From the NCBI RefSeq assembly GCF_910592395.1, contig NC_088320.1:5828001-5892000 (forward strand): a DNA stretch of 64,000 nt. The letters run 5' to 3'. The stretch's first letter is position 1; each line of letters starts with the position of its first letter. Source of the DNA: Lineus longissimus. Lineage: Eukaryota; Nemertea; Pilidiophora; Heteronemertea; Lineidae. Below the pieces are notes generated by a model, which saw only the letters and a program-made list of their open reading frames with translations, had not been told where the DNA came from and searched no databases. The position numbers and the translations under genes are program-made. Below are positions 24,194 to 36,853 of the stretch, one piece after another.

Positions 24194-24643
24194 TCAGCTA
24201 TTGTAGCAGCAGTAATATTTGGTGATACCGCTGATTGGTAAAAGCATGATGTAGATATCCATGACAGCTTGAAACGTCCCGCAGAAAAGTATATCCTCAA
24301 CATGTCGAGTTGCTGATATCGGTATCTCGGACTCTGCAACCGTCTCTGTGGGGGTGGTTATATTCTGATTCTGTAACAGGGGTGTGCACAGTACTATAGT
24401 ACGTTGAGTTGACAGCCGGGCGCCAGCTAGTCTGTCACGTGCAGACTCGTGCATTACATTTGCGAGTCTGCCTCGGGATTGGCCAATAGTTGCTACACAC
24501 TGGCCACCTATCGGGAGATATTGCGTAGGAAAAAACACCCGCTTCAACCCACAAAATAACAGAGTCAATACAATACTAAGTAGCAGGCGATGACACGGGG
24601 CCATATTACTCGGCAAAAGTAGAATTCCCATGTGGAAAATCAA
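24194..24643 (-). CDS. Doubtful open frame with N-terminal hydrophobic segment
   Basis: A 149-codon minus-strand frame contains an internal Met (MAPCHRLLLSIVLTLLFCGL) that would give a signal anchor or signal peptide. No known domain follows and the composition is unremarkable. It could be a first exon of an unidentified gene or chance. Confidence 0.18.
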   Translation of the reverse strand: MIFHMGILLLPSNMAPCHRLLLSIVLTLLFCGLKRVFFPTQYLPIGGQCVATIGQSRGRLANVMHESARDRLAGARLSTQRTIVLCTPLLQNQNITTPTETVAESEIPISATRHVEDILFCGTFQAVMDIYIMLLPISGITKYYCCYNS

Positions 24644-27600
24644 TTTTTTTTGGCAGACAGTACGAATTTTACGCTGACCATTTAATTACGTCTACATGTA
24701 CATATACATGTTATTCAATTGACGACGTATAATACTGAATACGGTCGTCGATTTTCGAACATATTTTTTTCTTATTGAATTGAATCTTCTAGTGCACAGC
24801 AGAGATCAAATTCGTTAAATTTATGAATAAAACAAGACAATTCAGACATATGCATGTAAAAAACTGACAGTTAACAATTTCTTTCGCGTCTTATCAGTTT
24901 ATACCGAGGCGAAGATCGTACAACGACAGAAACCTGTCGCGGGTAACATGAAGAAAATCGTTTAGAATTTATAGACCCACGGCCCATCTGGTGGCTCTTT
25001 TCCGCTGAATCGATTCGCAGTGGATTTGTCGCCGCGATTTTATACCGCGCTGTATGCAGGGCCTATTTTTGATGCGAGCCCACACGATCTTATTGATAAA
25101 CAATGTCCCGGTAGTGAAATTGTATCGAAATAGACAACCTCCACCAAGCACAAAGCTAACTCCAGCATATCTCAAGATATACGAATTCAAATTGCCATGC
25201 TCATCAGGCTCACGAAACATAACAAAAATTACCTGCGAACAATTATTACCACAGCGCGCCTTGGTCCTAAACGCACTTCACGTCGCGCACGCGGCAGTGG
25301 GCGACAGGCCGTAATTGCGCGATTAGGCAAAATTCTCCCAATTTCCCGAAATGATTCTCGTCAGAGGGATGAAAGATTCCCCGGCCTTTAATTGATGTCC
25401 GTTGTCACTGATATATAAATCAAGGAGTTCTGCTGTCTCTCTCATTGTGAAGGAAACATCATCGCGGACAGTTCGACGGATTTTATAAGTACTACGCGCA
25501 GGTAGGCCACTTTTCTGATAATTTGTAAGGCTTCTTAAATAGGTCAGTGTCCACTTGTACAAAAGAAGTTAGTCACTGACCTTAACTTTACTTAACTTAG
25601 TTTACTTGAATTTGACCATTATCTTCAACTTGGCGTTGATATGATACACATGTTCTTGTACTTTGCCGAGTTAAAGTTGACGTCATGTCTATGAGACTGA
25701 GTTTCGAACAGTTTGAAAGCAAACTCTATTCATTTTCTTTGAAAAAAACACTTTTAATAATTTGATAATTTGATAATAATTGAATATGATCACATTGCTT
25801 TAACATTACAATGGACGTATACGTATCATAAATTTTAAAACATTCATGTACTTCCTTAACATTGCATTCAGCGTATATGTATTGATACATTGTTTACACA
25901 TTAGATTTGACCAAGCATTTATAAAGACGGTTCATTCTTGATTTGACGTATACGTATTAGAAACATACAATGTACATGAACCTCGTTAAATCGTTACATG
26001 TTACACACATTCTGTAACTCTGCCCGACAAAGGGAGGCCACTTCGTTGTAACGTTGGCTGCAGTTTCGCACCAGCAAATCAAGCTCGTAAGAATACTGGG
26101 CCGACAATAATGGCCTGTGGAGCATTCATAACAAAATATCACCACTGATTTAATTGTTCAATTTGTCCTATTATTAATTGCCGTCCGGGCTGGGGCTATA
26201 CTGACGGAGCCATCTTTCCACATACGGAGCCCAGGTGTTCGTGTATACTACCTTCGATATCAGGTTGTTAAAAATATTGTTTGAGTCAAGTTCAGTTGAA
26301 TATCGGTTGACTTCTGAACGCATTTGTAGGCTTTCGCACGTCGGATGTCGGTCACATCGGTTTACTTATTGAATGTCACTTCATGAAATTTCTGCATTTT
26401 CCGTCAGTTAGCAAAAAGCTACCTAGAAACGAGTCAAACCGAGATATTCCCTCGGGAAATGTGGTGCTGATTCTGCATGGTGGATCTGATATGGAAAACT
26501 TAGACGCGTCGTATATTAACAAAAGGAAGCAAAAGAAGAAAGCTGTGAAATTCTTATCTCTCACAATGATTGTATCAGTCATCAGTATGAACTTTTCGTG
26601 CTGTTTCGGAGGTGTCTGGAGGCTAAAGTCAAGTAATACATCAAGCAAGGTGATGTTACTGATGGTTTTCTTATTCAGCAGCTAATAACTCGATATCTGA
26701 TTTTGAGCCTGAGTGCCTAACTTTGCCAGAGGAGTTCTCATCTTCACTCCAACCCAAGCCTTGTTTATAACTGGCCCCTGGGCAAAACAGGCTTGCCAAT
26801 TTCGGGCCTTATTAGACTTTATCGAAATTCGTTATATGTAATTTATTAAAAGAAAGCTATCACTTTTGTCTATTTGCTCTTGCAAATCTGTATCGTCAAT
26901 GTTAAATATGCCCACCTGAAAACCTTCGAGCGGCTTTCTTTTCTCAATGTCACGCCGAGTGTCCAAAATGATGGTTTGGATTAATTAACTCGCCCATTTA
27001 TTAAGAAAGCAACGAGAAATAGAGGAGAAAGGTCGGGACGGAAATAGTCTTTATACGTGAAAACATAAACGGATCGGATATGAAAAGAAAAAGAAAATAG
27101 GCCGAATAATAAAGTAGAAAGAAGTGTTTTTAGCCCACTTAATAACAATGTTACACATTTAATAACGAGGTCATGATTTCACTATGTTTTCCAACGTGTC
27201 ACTTGAATAAGCTTTGATTTCAATCAGAAATCAAGGATGTTGTATTCTCTGATTACAATACTTTTGCAGAAATGCATTTTTACAAGTTGATTATTTTAGT
27301 AAATGGGTACTAAACATAAAAGTATGTGGAGCAAATACAGAGATTAAGGAAGCAGGGTTTGAAAAACGTTTCTTGTTGACCGATCCGCCGAATGCGAATG
27401 TTCCCCATTGATACGAAATAGTTGCATCAAGACATTGACAGGAACTAGTAAGTACCGTTGATGTTTCGTAGACAATTTATCATACAGGGTGTTAACTTAA
27501 TATTTTTGCCAGTTTTAAAGTCGAATAACCTTTTACAAGCGAACTTTTTCAAAAAGGATTATTACAGTGAAAACTAGAAGCGACAGAACTTATTTGAGAA

Positions 27601-30600
27601 GGCTCTGTGGGCGTACCTTAAGACGCTGTTAAGACACTAACGCAAATAACCAACTAATTGCATCTTATCTCTCGAAGAAAAATCGGCGATTGTTGAAAAA
27701 AATAGAAGATTATCGATTTTACTTAAATCAGCTTCCTGGGAAAATATAACAATATCATCTGCTTTTGAACAACTTATGCTATATAATAAGTGTTTTATTC
27801 CTTTTACGACAAAAGTAAAATGGGGTAATTTCCGGCTGAAATTTGTATCGAATTTCTTCAAGATTTCTGGCTACTAGCATTATACCCGTGGCGCAGGCAG
27901 GTTCAAATGGACTATACCTTGAATTGCATGGGCCGAAAGATTGAATTGCAATGAAAATCTAATGCAATATCAAAGAGGCCATATCGAAGACACAAATTAT
28001 ATGGAAGAGAAGAAGGGGAACTCAGGTAGGCCATCACATTTCATGTCGTCTGTCCAATGGCTCGAAACAATTACGATATCACTACCTTAACTTTAAAATG
28101 CGTGCTCCTCCTAGCAAGGTCTCAGGCAAGGCACTCAGTCGGCAGGCAAGCTAGAGGTTCAGCACCGTGAGCAACTCCTTGATAGGCCATGCCAAGAGTG
28201 CCTCTTCAGATACATCAAGTTTTGAAAGCTGTACCTGTGGGCCGGGGAGAGCACAAAGACAGACCATGGTCACCTTCATAATCAAGGGCTAGCTCTGGCT
28301 AACACAGCACTCATAAACAATGCACATATCGGGTCCCTCGAAATATCCCCTCAATCAGAATTTTTTCACCCCATCAGGCCCCTGGTGATACCTGCTGTAC
28401 TAAGAATTGGTTCTCAATCCCTCCGAAAATAGATTAGTCTATAGGCTATAGATGTATGCTTAACTCGCCTACGCCACAATACATGTAGATCTCTTATCTT
28501 GTTGTGTGCAAAGGGGCCAGTATAAGTTGTGTATTGGTGGGTGCTTATAAATATTTGCATGGTGAAGATGATGGATCACATGGTCACATGCAAAGCCATC
28601 TACTGGTCAGAGGGGTTGGGTCTCTTAGCTAAAAGTCAATAAAGCAACCGCAAGTAACATGAAATGAGACAAATAAATAGTATTAGTAGTTACCAGAATA
28701 ATCTGCACTGATATTTGTTTTGAAATTTGGTTTTATTTCGGTATATTTCCGCACCGTTGACTCATGAAATGTCCCCATATGCTAATGAGAACTCCTGTTG
28801 ACTTTTGACAATCTACCTTATGATGATGACCATGTCCTTGTATGGAAGCAAAAAAAAGCAATTTCACGCTTAGAGACTGATTGCATTGTCCTCATTGTCA
28901 GTTTTTACATGTAGGTCACGCACCTGTAATAAAGTTTTAAGCCGTTTTCCGCTTAAATCAGTACTGTCAACATGTTCCGAGACGTACCTAGGGAGGAACG
29001 CTTACACAGCCAAATAGACCTATCGTAGCCTGTCAAACGTTCTGCATGATTATGTTCATCCAGGCACCAGTTGTTTTCAACATATTCCGCCTCTCGATAT
29101 TTTTTGGATACGAGGTTGGAGCATGGAGGTATACAAAAACCTGTATCTCAGGATGGATTGCAGGCTTTGGGGGTCTGACGTGGGGGGGGGGGGGGCTTTC
29201 AACCTCATAGTCAAAAATAGAAATAAAATGTTTCCGCTCCTGTTCCTAGGTTTATCTAAACCTGGGAAAGCTCCGAGAACACAATAATAAAGTAGCTTTT
29301 CTTCATCAATTGGTATTACCAAATCGAAGTTAGCTTTTTAGCGTACTCCTTCTGATTACGGTGTATAATTTGACATTTTAAATAAGTTAGCACTAGATAT
29401 ATCCATTTCATAATTACTAACATATTGTTAACTACGGGTACTTTGTTTGCTAATGCCTTCCGCTAATTAGCTTAATTGATGATTCATAACCAAGAACAAA
29501 TAGACAAGCGAGCATGCCAACATATCTAAACCAGTTATTGGTCCATTAGCCGTCTCTACCGATAAAGGTTTTTCTTTTCTTTCATTAGCACACACTCCAA
29601 AGGAATTGCGTGGGGCCCTACACAGAAAAAGATCGATTGGTAAACTTTGATAACAAAGTACGGATGATTCGTATCTTTTCGTAGATACAAACAAATAATG
29701 GTCAGCCATTTTTTTTCCGGGAGCGTCAGTATCATTTCTGGTACCAGTATAATTAACTATTTCAATGTTTTACGGTAAACCAGAGAGAGCAAAACCAGTT
29801 TCCTCAACAAATAATCCCAGTCTGTAAAACCCCTTCCAGTGTTTATAGAAAACCTCAAAAAACCTGCTGACATTCCATGTGCCAAGGAAAATTTCCCGAA
29901 AGGTCATGTACAAACCCGAAGTTACCTTAACTGCCACAGAAAAAGCCCCAGTCGTCAGTCATCAGTCGTCAGATAGAAGCCTGATCCGAAATCATCGCGA
30001 ATTTAATACTTAGAACACAAGAAGTACACGCGATGGCATTTATCGTAATCCGATATGTTTACCGCGGGTGTGGCGTTTTTGTGGTCAGACATGTCAAAGC
30101 AATAGCTTTCGTTTAGTGAAGAGAAAATCACTACCCATGTCTCGTCTGGTACTGAGAAGGCATTTGCCTGCACAGTATGCAGAAGGATCTCAAACAGTGG
30201 TCTGCGAACGGTGACCTTTACAAGGAGATCATTCGGCTGCCTTTGCGTGTCCTATTTAATGCACGGACAGATACTGTGAGGTCACTGACATGTTGCTGGC
30301 GGATGGGCATTTTACCAGAGTAGTCGATTGGCTGAAACGCACCACGTGGTGTAAAGTGGTTTACCGCGGTTTGTTTACTGCTTCGCTAAATACTCAACAT
30401 ACCAACAGACACGCAATATAAATATCCATAGTGCAAGGAAATCCCTCTTTCCTTTAAACGCGAGCCAAAAGTTAGCAAAAAATACCAAGGTTTGGAAACA
30501 TTAAAAGCCCTTTAACAGCGGTCCTTTCAAAAAAATATCGATGGTAATTTTTTTGGGATTTTTAAAACTTTCACTAACCCGACAGAAAGTGCCTCGTCTC

Positions 30601-31326
30601 ATGCAATACATGTACATGTATCATATCAACTCTACAGAGGTTACAGCAGGCTTCCAAATTTTTGTTTCGGATTGCTCGCTAGTATGTAATACATGTACTA
30701 TCCCTCTCAATCAGCAAGGGAAATGCACGGAAGGTATTAACGACCTGACAAAAAAGTTGCAAGAGGCGAAAGAAAATTTATATTCCACCCAGATAGTCAA
30801 TACATAAACATGCGGACTTTTTGCTTCCCAGGACATTGAGTAGAATTGCAAGACCCATGATCCGCATGAACACAAACAGGTATTTAGAATTGTATGGCTA
30901 TGATTATACATATGCATGTATCATCATTTTATTCCGTCAATTCCGTCAATTCGACTTGGGCTTTGAAATAGCCCCTAGTACCACGGACGGGAGAAAGCAA
31001 GATATTTGCTCAGGCGAAGCTGAGCAAAGAGGCAAGACCACCGCTAAGGAATAACAGATAAGACACAAAGAAAAACCATGTCAGCCAGATGATGCCGTAC
31101 CGTATCTCTTATACTATGTGTACACACTGTGGTTCCTTCTTTTGTGCCAGAGGGTAGTGTAAGCTACGTGACCTCCCTCTCTAAAAGGAATCATTACCGC
31201 TAGCCATTGTTTTTCCAACTACGTTGAAATTAACTCTTCGATACCCAATTAGAAAGATGGGAAAACCTTCCTTCAATTCTCCAATGACCAATACCGTTTC
31301 CAATGAAAATATTCTTATCTTTTCAG
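24644..31326. other. Long intergenic region before the neuropeptide gene
   Basis: I found no firmly supported gene. AT-rich unique sequence is mixed with simple repeats (poly-G at about 29180). A candidate membrane-protein fragment at 26383-26685 is listed separately. A frame near 30541-30807 is not supported by a domain. The region should include the 5' untranslated exon and promoter of the neuropeptide gene. Confidence 0.4.
26383..26685 (+). pseudogene. Possible remnant of a multi-pass (receptor-like) membrane protein
   Basis: The translation has a basic stretch (KRKQKKKAVK) followed by a hydrophobic segment (FLSLTMIVSVISMNFSCCFGGV), a short polar loop with NTSS, and a second hydrophobic segment (VMLLMVFLFSS) before stops. 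The order recalls loop 3, helix 6 and helix 7 of a rhodopsin-type receptor, but the NPxxY motif is absent and no other helices were found. It may be a decayed fragment or chance. Confidence 0.15.
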
Positions 31327-31335
31327 AAAATAACC

Positions 31336-31608
31336 ATGAACTGTTACGTCAAGCTCAGCATCATTTTGTGTTTTTGCTCCCTCCTGGTCTGCGGGCAGGC
31401 CTCCCAGGGCATAGATAAACTCCTCAAGTCACCGAACCTACTCTTCGGCCGAAAAAGGAGCCCGGACCCAGCAGGCAGTAACCTCTTCTTCGGCAGACGA
31501 TCATTCGAACCACAACAATATGGCCGCCAGTTTTGTGCAAATGTCATCGAAACGTGTCGATATTGGTACGAGCAAAACAATGACGTCAGCGCCACTGAAC
31601 AGAGTTAA
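31336..31608 (+). CDS. Amidated neuropeptide precursor, SIFamide/FFamide-like
   Basis: The 90-residue precursor lies in one coding exon. An acceptor TTTCAG at 31321-31326 precedes the start codon by 9 bp, so the 5' UTR is split. Residues 1 to about 22 form a signal peptide (YVKLSIILCFCSLLVCG). Amidation and cleavage sites follow: a peptide ending PNLLF then GRKR (to residue 41), SPDPAGSNLFF then GRR (42-55), and SFEPQQY then GR (56-64). The products would be -LLFamide, -LFFamide and perhaps -QYamide. The C-terminal part, residues 65-90, has C-x6-C-x2-W-Y-x-Q-N (CANVIETCRYWYEQN). That spacing matches the conserved tail of arthropod SIFamide precursors as I know it. The peptide would act through a G-protein-coupled receptor after release from neurons. 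The family assignment is an inference; that it is a neuropeptide precursor is much firmer. Confidence 0.8.
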   Translation: MNCYVKLSIILCFCSLLVCGQASQGIDKLLKSPNLLFGRKRSPDPAGSNLFFGRRSFEPQQYGRQFCANVIETCRYWYEQNNDVSATEQS

Positions 31609-31759
31609 AGGTAGCCGCCTTTTTGGTAACGATTGACTGTGTATTCATACAGAGAGTGTGGTAGTTGCTTTACACGTTGAGCTCCAGGGAGTTCAGCTAG
31701 CGACCGGATTGTTTTTGTTTAACAAGGTTTCGAGCCCTCCGGTGATATGAAGTAAAAAT

Positions 31760-31765
31760 AATAAA
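31760..31765 (+). terminator. Poly(A) signal of the neuropeptide gene
   Basis: AATAAA lies 152 bp after the stop codon and is the first such hexamer downstream. Confidence 0.5.
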
Positions 31766-34526
31766 AAGTTGTTGCCGAACCCCAGGGAATTTGCGAAAAC
31801 TCCCTATTTTAAGACTCTTGGCGGCAATGTCGACCTTGGTTTATTTTGCATATTTCAACACCTGTATCATTTATCGTTTCAGACGTAACCAAACCATCCC
31901 AGTCGCTCGATTCGGCTTTTTCTACACGACCAAAAGATTTCTTGACCTTACGTAGAGATGATGACCGATCACTTCCAAGGCGCCGTTTCCCATAAGCTGT
32001 GGCAGATCTAAGCCTCAAAATGGCGCATCTGCCGTATGATATTTCTTGCTTGAACACTTTTCAAGCACAAAAGTGTTAAAGTTGTCAGTGGTGATACTTT
32101 CAATTACAAAAACTCTACTCGGGGAATATTGTATCATCGGGACATTTCCGTGGTTGCCCACCAGTTGTCACACCGACCTGCTAGACTGTTTCCAATTTGT
32201 AGTGTTAACCCCCTAACTCCGAGCCCTGGGTTTGAGTGATGCCCCGTTAGGTACCTTCTAGTTCAGAGTGCCAGCGGTGCATGGCATATGCACTATGAGA
32301 AGCTTTCTCTGTAGTACTCAAATAGCATCTGATAAGGCGACCTATTTACTTTGACATTTTTTCCAAAGCTGGGAGCTCCTTGAAATATGGGACCGGTGTA
32401 GATCCCCTCCTCAGACGAAAACCCCACAATAAGATTCTGGTGTAAGTACTTATTTTTTTTCCTTTAGCAACTGTTGCCAGAGTCTTGTATTCAGTTTTTC
32501 TACAATCTGGTTTAAGATAGCAGCCATGATCTCTGAAGAATCTTTTAAACATGGTATAGGGAACTAAATACTACTGCCAACCGCCACATTTTCACGACTG
32601 TTTTATCCTCAACCAAAATTCGCAAAAATATAAGTTGCGAAAAAAATTGTTGATTGGGAAAACCGAATGAAATTCGTAATTGGCAGAAATCTTCGCGAAT
32701 TGCATGAAATGGAGACGCGAAAATGTTGCAAATTACAGTACCATAAACCAGAGAACAGAAGAGTCGGAACGGGTTAATCATCAGTTTTTCATCTTGAAAT
32801 AAATCATTTCTCCATTCTGTGACCTGACTCATGTAATAATGACGTCGCTCTGCCGCATGTGCGATAAATCAGAACTTGTAATAGTTAATACAATAAATAG
32901 TTTATCTTAGAAAGGCTCGTGCACGTTTTTCTCGCGAGAGACTCTTCCAAGACATCACATGATTCTTGACTCATGCACGTTTTTCTCGAGAGAGAGACTC
33001 TTAAAAAACATTAGAGGATTCTTGACTCAAGCAAGTTAAGTAGGGGGTCAAAAATTTTCGCAGGGTCAAAAATTGTCCACAGCGTATAAGGAGCTTACTA
33101 ACAAATCGGAAGAATGAAGGAAAAATTCGTTCATACATGTATAGACATGCCTAATGTGTATACCATTGTATTTGATATCACGGGCTATCCCAGAATGAAA
33201 TTTGTTCAAAGAATCGCGATTAGGGTTAAACTTATGGGCGTTTTTTTAGATCCATCCGATAAATACTGTAAAAACTTCTTGTGAGTAGATATTTTCATAC
33301 AACAGAATAGTATTGTGATGATGATTTATAGATACATGTAGTTTCATTATAGATGACAATTCAAATTCCGCTCGAGGCTTGTTTCGCGTGCGGCGGTTGT
33401 ATGGATCCACCATTCGTTCAATACCCCGCCCTTCATCATCATGCTCATCGCTCCCGGCTATTGATCTGCAGTCTGGTCACGGAAAATCCAATAATTTTCC
33501 AACGATTTTCCGGAGCCAATTTCACCAAAACTCCAAACGGGTGCAATGTTCGGGAACGTCTGCTGTTGTTCATATTGTGCCCATGCTGCAGGATTCCCAT
33601 AGGATTTGTACGTGCAACATGACTCATTAACTTCTCGACACACTGGTGCGTAATGCGATACAATTTTCACCAAAGTGACTATTTCTGTAGCATGAACAAG
33701 ACCGTCGTCCGGCAAATCGCGCAACCACCCGAGAGATTACTACAGTTTGCCGGTGCGTTGCTGCGGACTGCCTTTCGTATTGCATTGCATAAGTGGGAAA
33801 GGTGCCATATGCCAAAATATGTGATATGCAATTTCGTCACGCGACTTTCTGGTCCGTGAATTACTCCGACTTACGCACATTCAAGTATCCATTGATTTTT
33901 TGTGCAGTTTTTCCCTGTCCGTGCCCCGTGTTTGCTTGTGACCTTGTGGCACCACATAAACAATGAACTCTTGTTGGGCTCATTCGACGTTCCCATTGGT
34001 TGTACCAGGTACAAAGCTATGGAGACAATGGAAACAGCGCAACAAGTCCACAAGTCACAAGGGTGATAGATCGTAAAACTGGCCGCTTATTGTTTTTATC
34101 TTCGTAGCAAATCTGTTATAATGATTCTGTACATCACAAACACAACTGTTTTGTTCTTTGATGCCCAGATGCACATCCCAGTATATCAGATGACATGTGC
34201 TCGCGATATCAATCTAACGTGTGTTTTTTTGGTTTGATTCAATAATCTCACTTCAGACTTTAAACAACTGGTTAGTTTATCATTTGATAGTTATATCCCT
34301 AGGTGCCTCCTAGTTGTCTGATGCAGCACTCTTTACTATGAATACCCACCAGGCGAGAAGAAGACAGTGTGCTCCTCGACGTCACTTACATTGTAGATTG
34401 CCCAGTTGGCTGTCGCGACTTGTGCCAATGGGTATATTTCAGAATGTCAACCACGATATAGTTCATCGAGCACAAGCAGTAGAATTCTAAGAAGAACATT
34501 TGGGTTACTTTCCGATGCTCCTCGTA
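31766..34526. other. Intergenic region; no gene recognised
   Basis: Nothing with a domain signature was seen. An imperfect tandem duplication of about 60 bp occurs at 32920-33030, where GCACGTTTTTCTCG and GATTCTTGACTCA each appear twice. Confidence 0.4.
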
Positions 34527-34704
34527 CAGTAGAACCTCTCTTAGCGGACACCTCTCTATTAAGGACACCCTCTCGATTAAGGATACTAGTTTTGGTCACA
34601 AATTTGGTGTTCCATTCAATTTGACCTCTCCAATAAGGACACCTCTCTATTAAGGACAGCGCTTGTCAGTCCCGAGGGTGTCCTTAATAGAGAAGTTCTA
34701 CATG
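34527..34704. mobile_element. Short pogo/Tigger-like MITE
   Basis: The left end CAGTAGAACCTCTCTTAGCG and the right end, whose reverse complement starts CATGTAGAACTTCTCTATTA, form imperfect terminal inverted repeats. They flank internal CTCTCTATTAAGGACACC motifs. TA dinucleotides at 34525-34526 and 34705-34706 fit a TA target duplication. At 178 bp it has no coding capacity. The end sequence is typical of pogo-type elements of the Tc1/mariner superfamily. Confidence 0.7.
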
Positions 34705-35086
34705 TAAATGCTTTACTTCACATGCTGCCAAATTGCTGAGGGATTTTTGTTGAATTGTACATTTTCTAGCTGGGTGAAGTTGGTTCTGCGTCACCAAGCG
34801 GGCGATATTTGCCCTTTTGGCCCAACTGGCCACTGCGATCCTCATTTCATCGCGATGCATGTAGGCAAAAATACATGTGTTTTTTGATACACCAGGCGCG
34901 GGGATGCTGATAGTGGATACGAAGACTCTTTAGCTAGTTTCACCGAATCGAGCAGTATATCCGTTTAAGTCATCGACGTTATCTTAGAGGGGACTTGAGG
35001 AACCATTTTCGTGTTCGAGGCGTGATGACTAGGTTATTGGTTAGTTCGATCTTCCAACGATTGATCATCAACTATATTATTACCAG

Positions 35087-36853
35087 CCCAGATCTTGACT
35101 CCTCACCTGGTTTATCATGGTTACACTGCAGTGTCATGTGCACCACGCGTAGAAGTTGCACAACATTTAACGTTGTGCCTGATGGCGGTAGGATTTCATG
35201 TCAACTGAGTCGATTGGCGGGAACCTGTATCGGTCAGGAGCACGTTGTACCGTGTGACGGATGCCGCATGTTTCAAGTTAAGGTAAATTATCAGCGTGGG
35301 TAGGCCACATCATCTTGACCCTCAACGTATTGACATTGCTCAGCTTCCAGATAACGAGCGTCGGAGGCTACACGTACGGAGGCAATACCGCTGGAAGTTA
35401 AGTATGGGCTGCAGGGGAGTTGGCATGACACTTCAGGGCCGGGCAATTGGCTACCCATGGTCGAAAGTTTCGATATGACTCTCATGAAGTTCATGGTTAG
35501 AATCTTTTTCCGTTTCTTGGGCATGGAAATTCTTTACAATCTTCTCGTAGGGGTTTAGTTAAATTCATAGCTCGGAATCACACAATAAATATGATACATG
35601 TAGGGTACATCTTGTGAGAAATCGAAAATCTTAACTATAAGATTCTCAGACCAATATTTTCGGGATTTTGCCGACCTGGGTAGTTCACGTATTTTGGCTG
35701 CGGCTATTTTAGGGGTGGGACAACACCCCTAAAATAAGAGCCGTTGTATGAAAGTTCTTATCTGTCCTTGCTATTATCTTCTCTCATTGTGTAGTATATA
35801 TAATTTGCTAGTTTAGGACATTTTACATTAATCCCTTACGACACGAAATATGAAGATTTTTTTCAGCCAGGTTATGCCGTCCTGAAATTATCACGTCAGG
35901 TTCGCATTACACCCCCTTTTCCTCTTAGGGTGTATGATGTAGGCCACGCCTTTGTTTATCCACATGGGTACCTGTTGGCAATGTCGAAAACTAATGTCGT
36001 GGTTTCCAGGTTCGATAAAACCAGATCTGCATACACTAAGATGCATGACCGTTGGTTGGCCCGCAGTGTGAATGAAATTGTTGCATTAACATACCAATGT
36101 AGTCATGGCAGTCTAGTTTTCTTTACATCGTCAAGAAGAAGAACAATCCAAGCTTTTAATTTCGTAAAAAACGCTTTGTTTAGCGTTTCTCTTTCTCATA
36201 AGGATATGGTGTATATCAAAAAAGCCTTGGGAAAGGAGTTCAGCCTTTTTGTAAAAATCTATGGAGGCCTAAGTATGGCCGTATGGGACAAACACGCTTT
36301 CGTAATATACTATGACTACATGACGCGTGTTGCATATGAGAAAGGCTTGCTATCCACTATATACGATGTAATTTTTGATGAGCACAAAATATCATTCAAG
36401 AACGGCTTCAGGGTGTACTACGATAATATCAAACCTTTCTTCGGTCTGTGGTTATTGTTTGAAGATAATAAACTATCATTATTTGCCGTGTATCAAAAGA
36501 CGGTGCTTTTTCGCGCTCAACTTGTTAAGTGTTCTGGGCATGTAAACATTATTTTACGAAGTCACCCAAATTCTTTGATTCAGTTCATTATGCAATCAGA
36601 CGAGTTTGATCAAGAGATTACTGGCTACGACTTTACTCCGATTAGTTGCGCTCCCTTAAAGCGACTTCACCATGAATCTGGGAATGATATTGGCATGTTT
36701 CTTATGAAGATTCGCTCAGGAATTACTGATTTCCAAGCCGGAAATGATTATGGAACTGCTTACGGTAATCTATATCAAATGAAAAGAGTGAAGAAAAACT
36801 TCTTGATGGTAATGCACATCAATATCTACACAATTACATCATACTACAAGTAG
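35087..36853 (+). CDS. Extracellular protein with PAN/apple-like module and an unrecognised 328-residue domain (5' incomplete)
   Basis: Exon 35087-35282 (acceptor TACCAG, donor AAG|GTAAAT, phase 0 end) encodes a PAN/apple-like module: SVMCTTRRSCTTFNV followed by ISCQLSRL. Exon 35867-36853 (acceptor TTTTTTTCAG, phase 0) encodes 328 residues to a TAG stop. This region is rich in aromatic and beta-branched residues with recurring short strands (HAFVYPHGYLLAM, VALTYQCSHGSLVFFTS, HAFVIYYDY), suggesting a beta-propeller or beta-rich fold, but I cannot place it in a family. PAN modules bind proteins or carbohydrates outside the cell. The signal peptide exon was not identified; an in-frame Met at 35025 gives a poor leader. 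No membrane span is seen. Confidence 0.65.
35705..35736. repeat. Perfect short hairpin in the intron of the PAN-like gene
   Basis: A 13-bp stem (TATTTTAGGGGTG, 705-717, with its complement at 724-736) surrounds a 6-nt loop. Confidence 0.7.
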
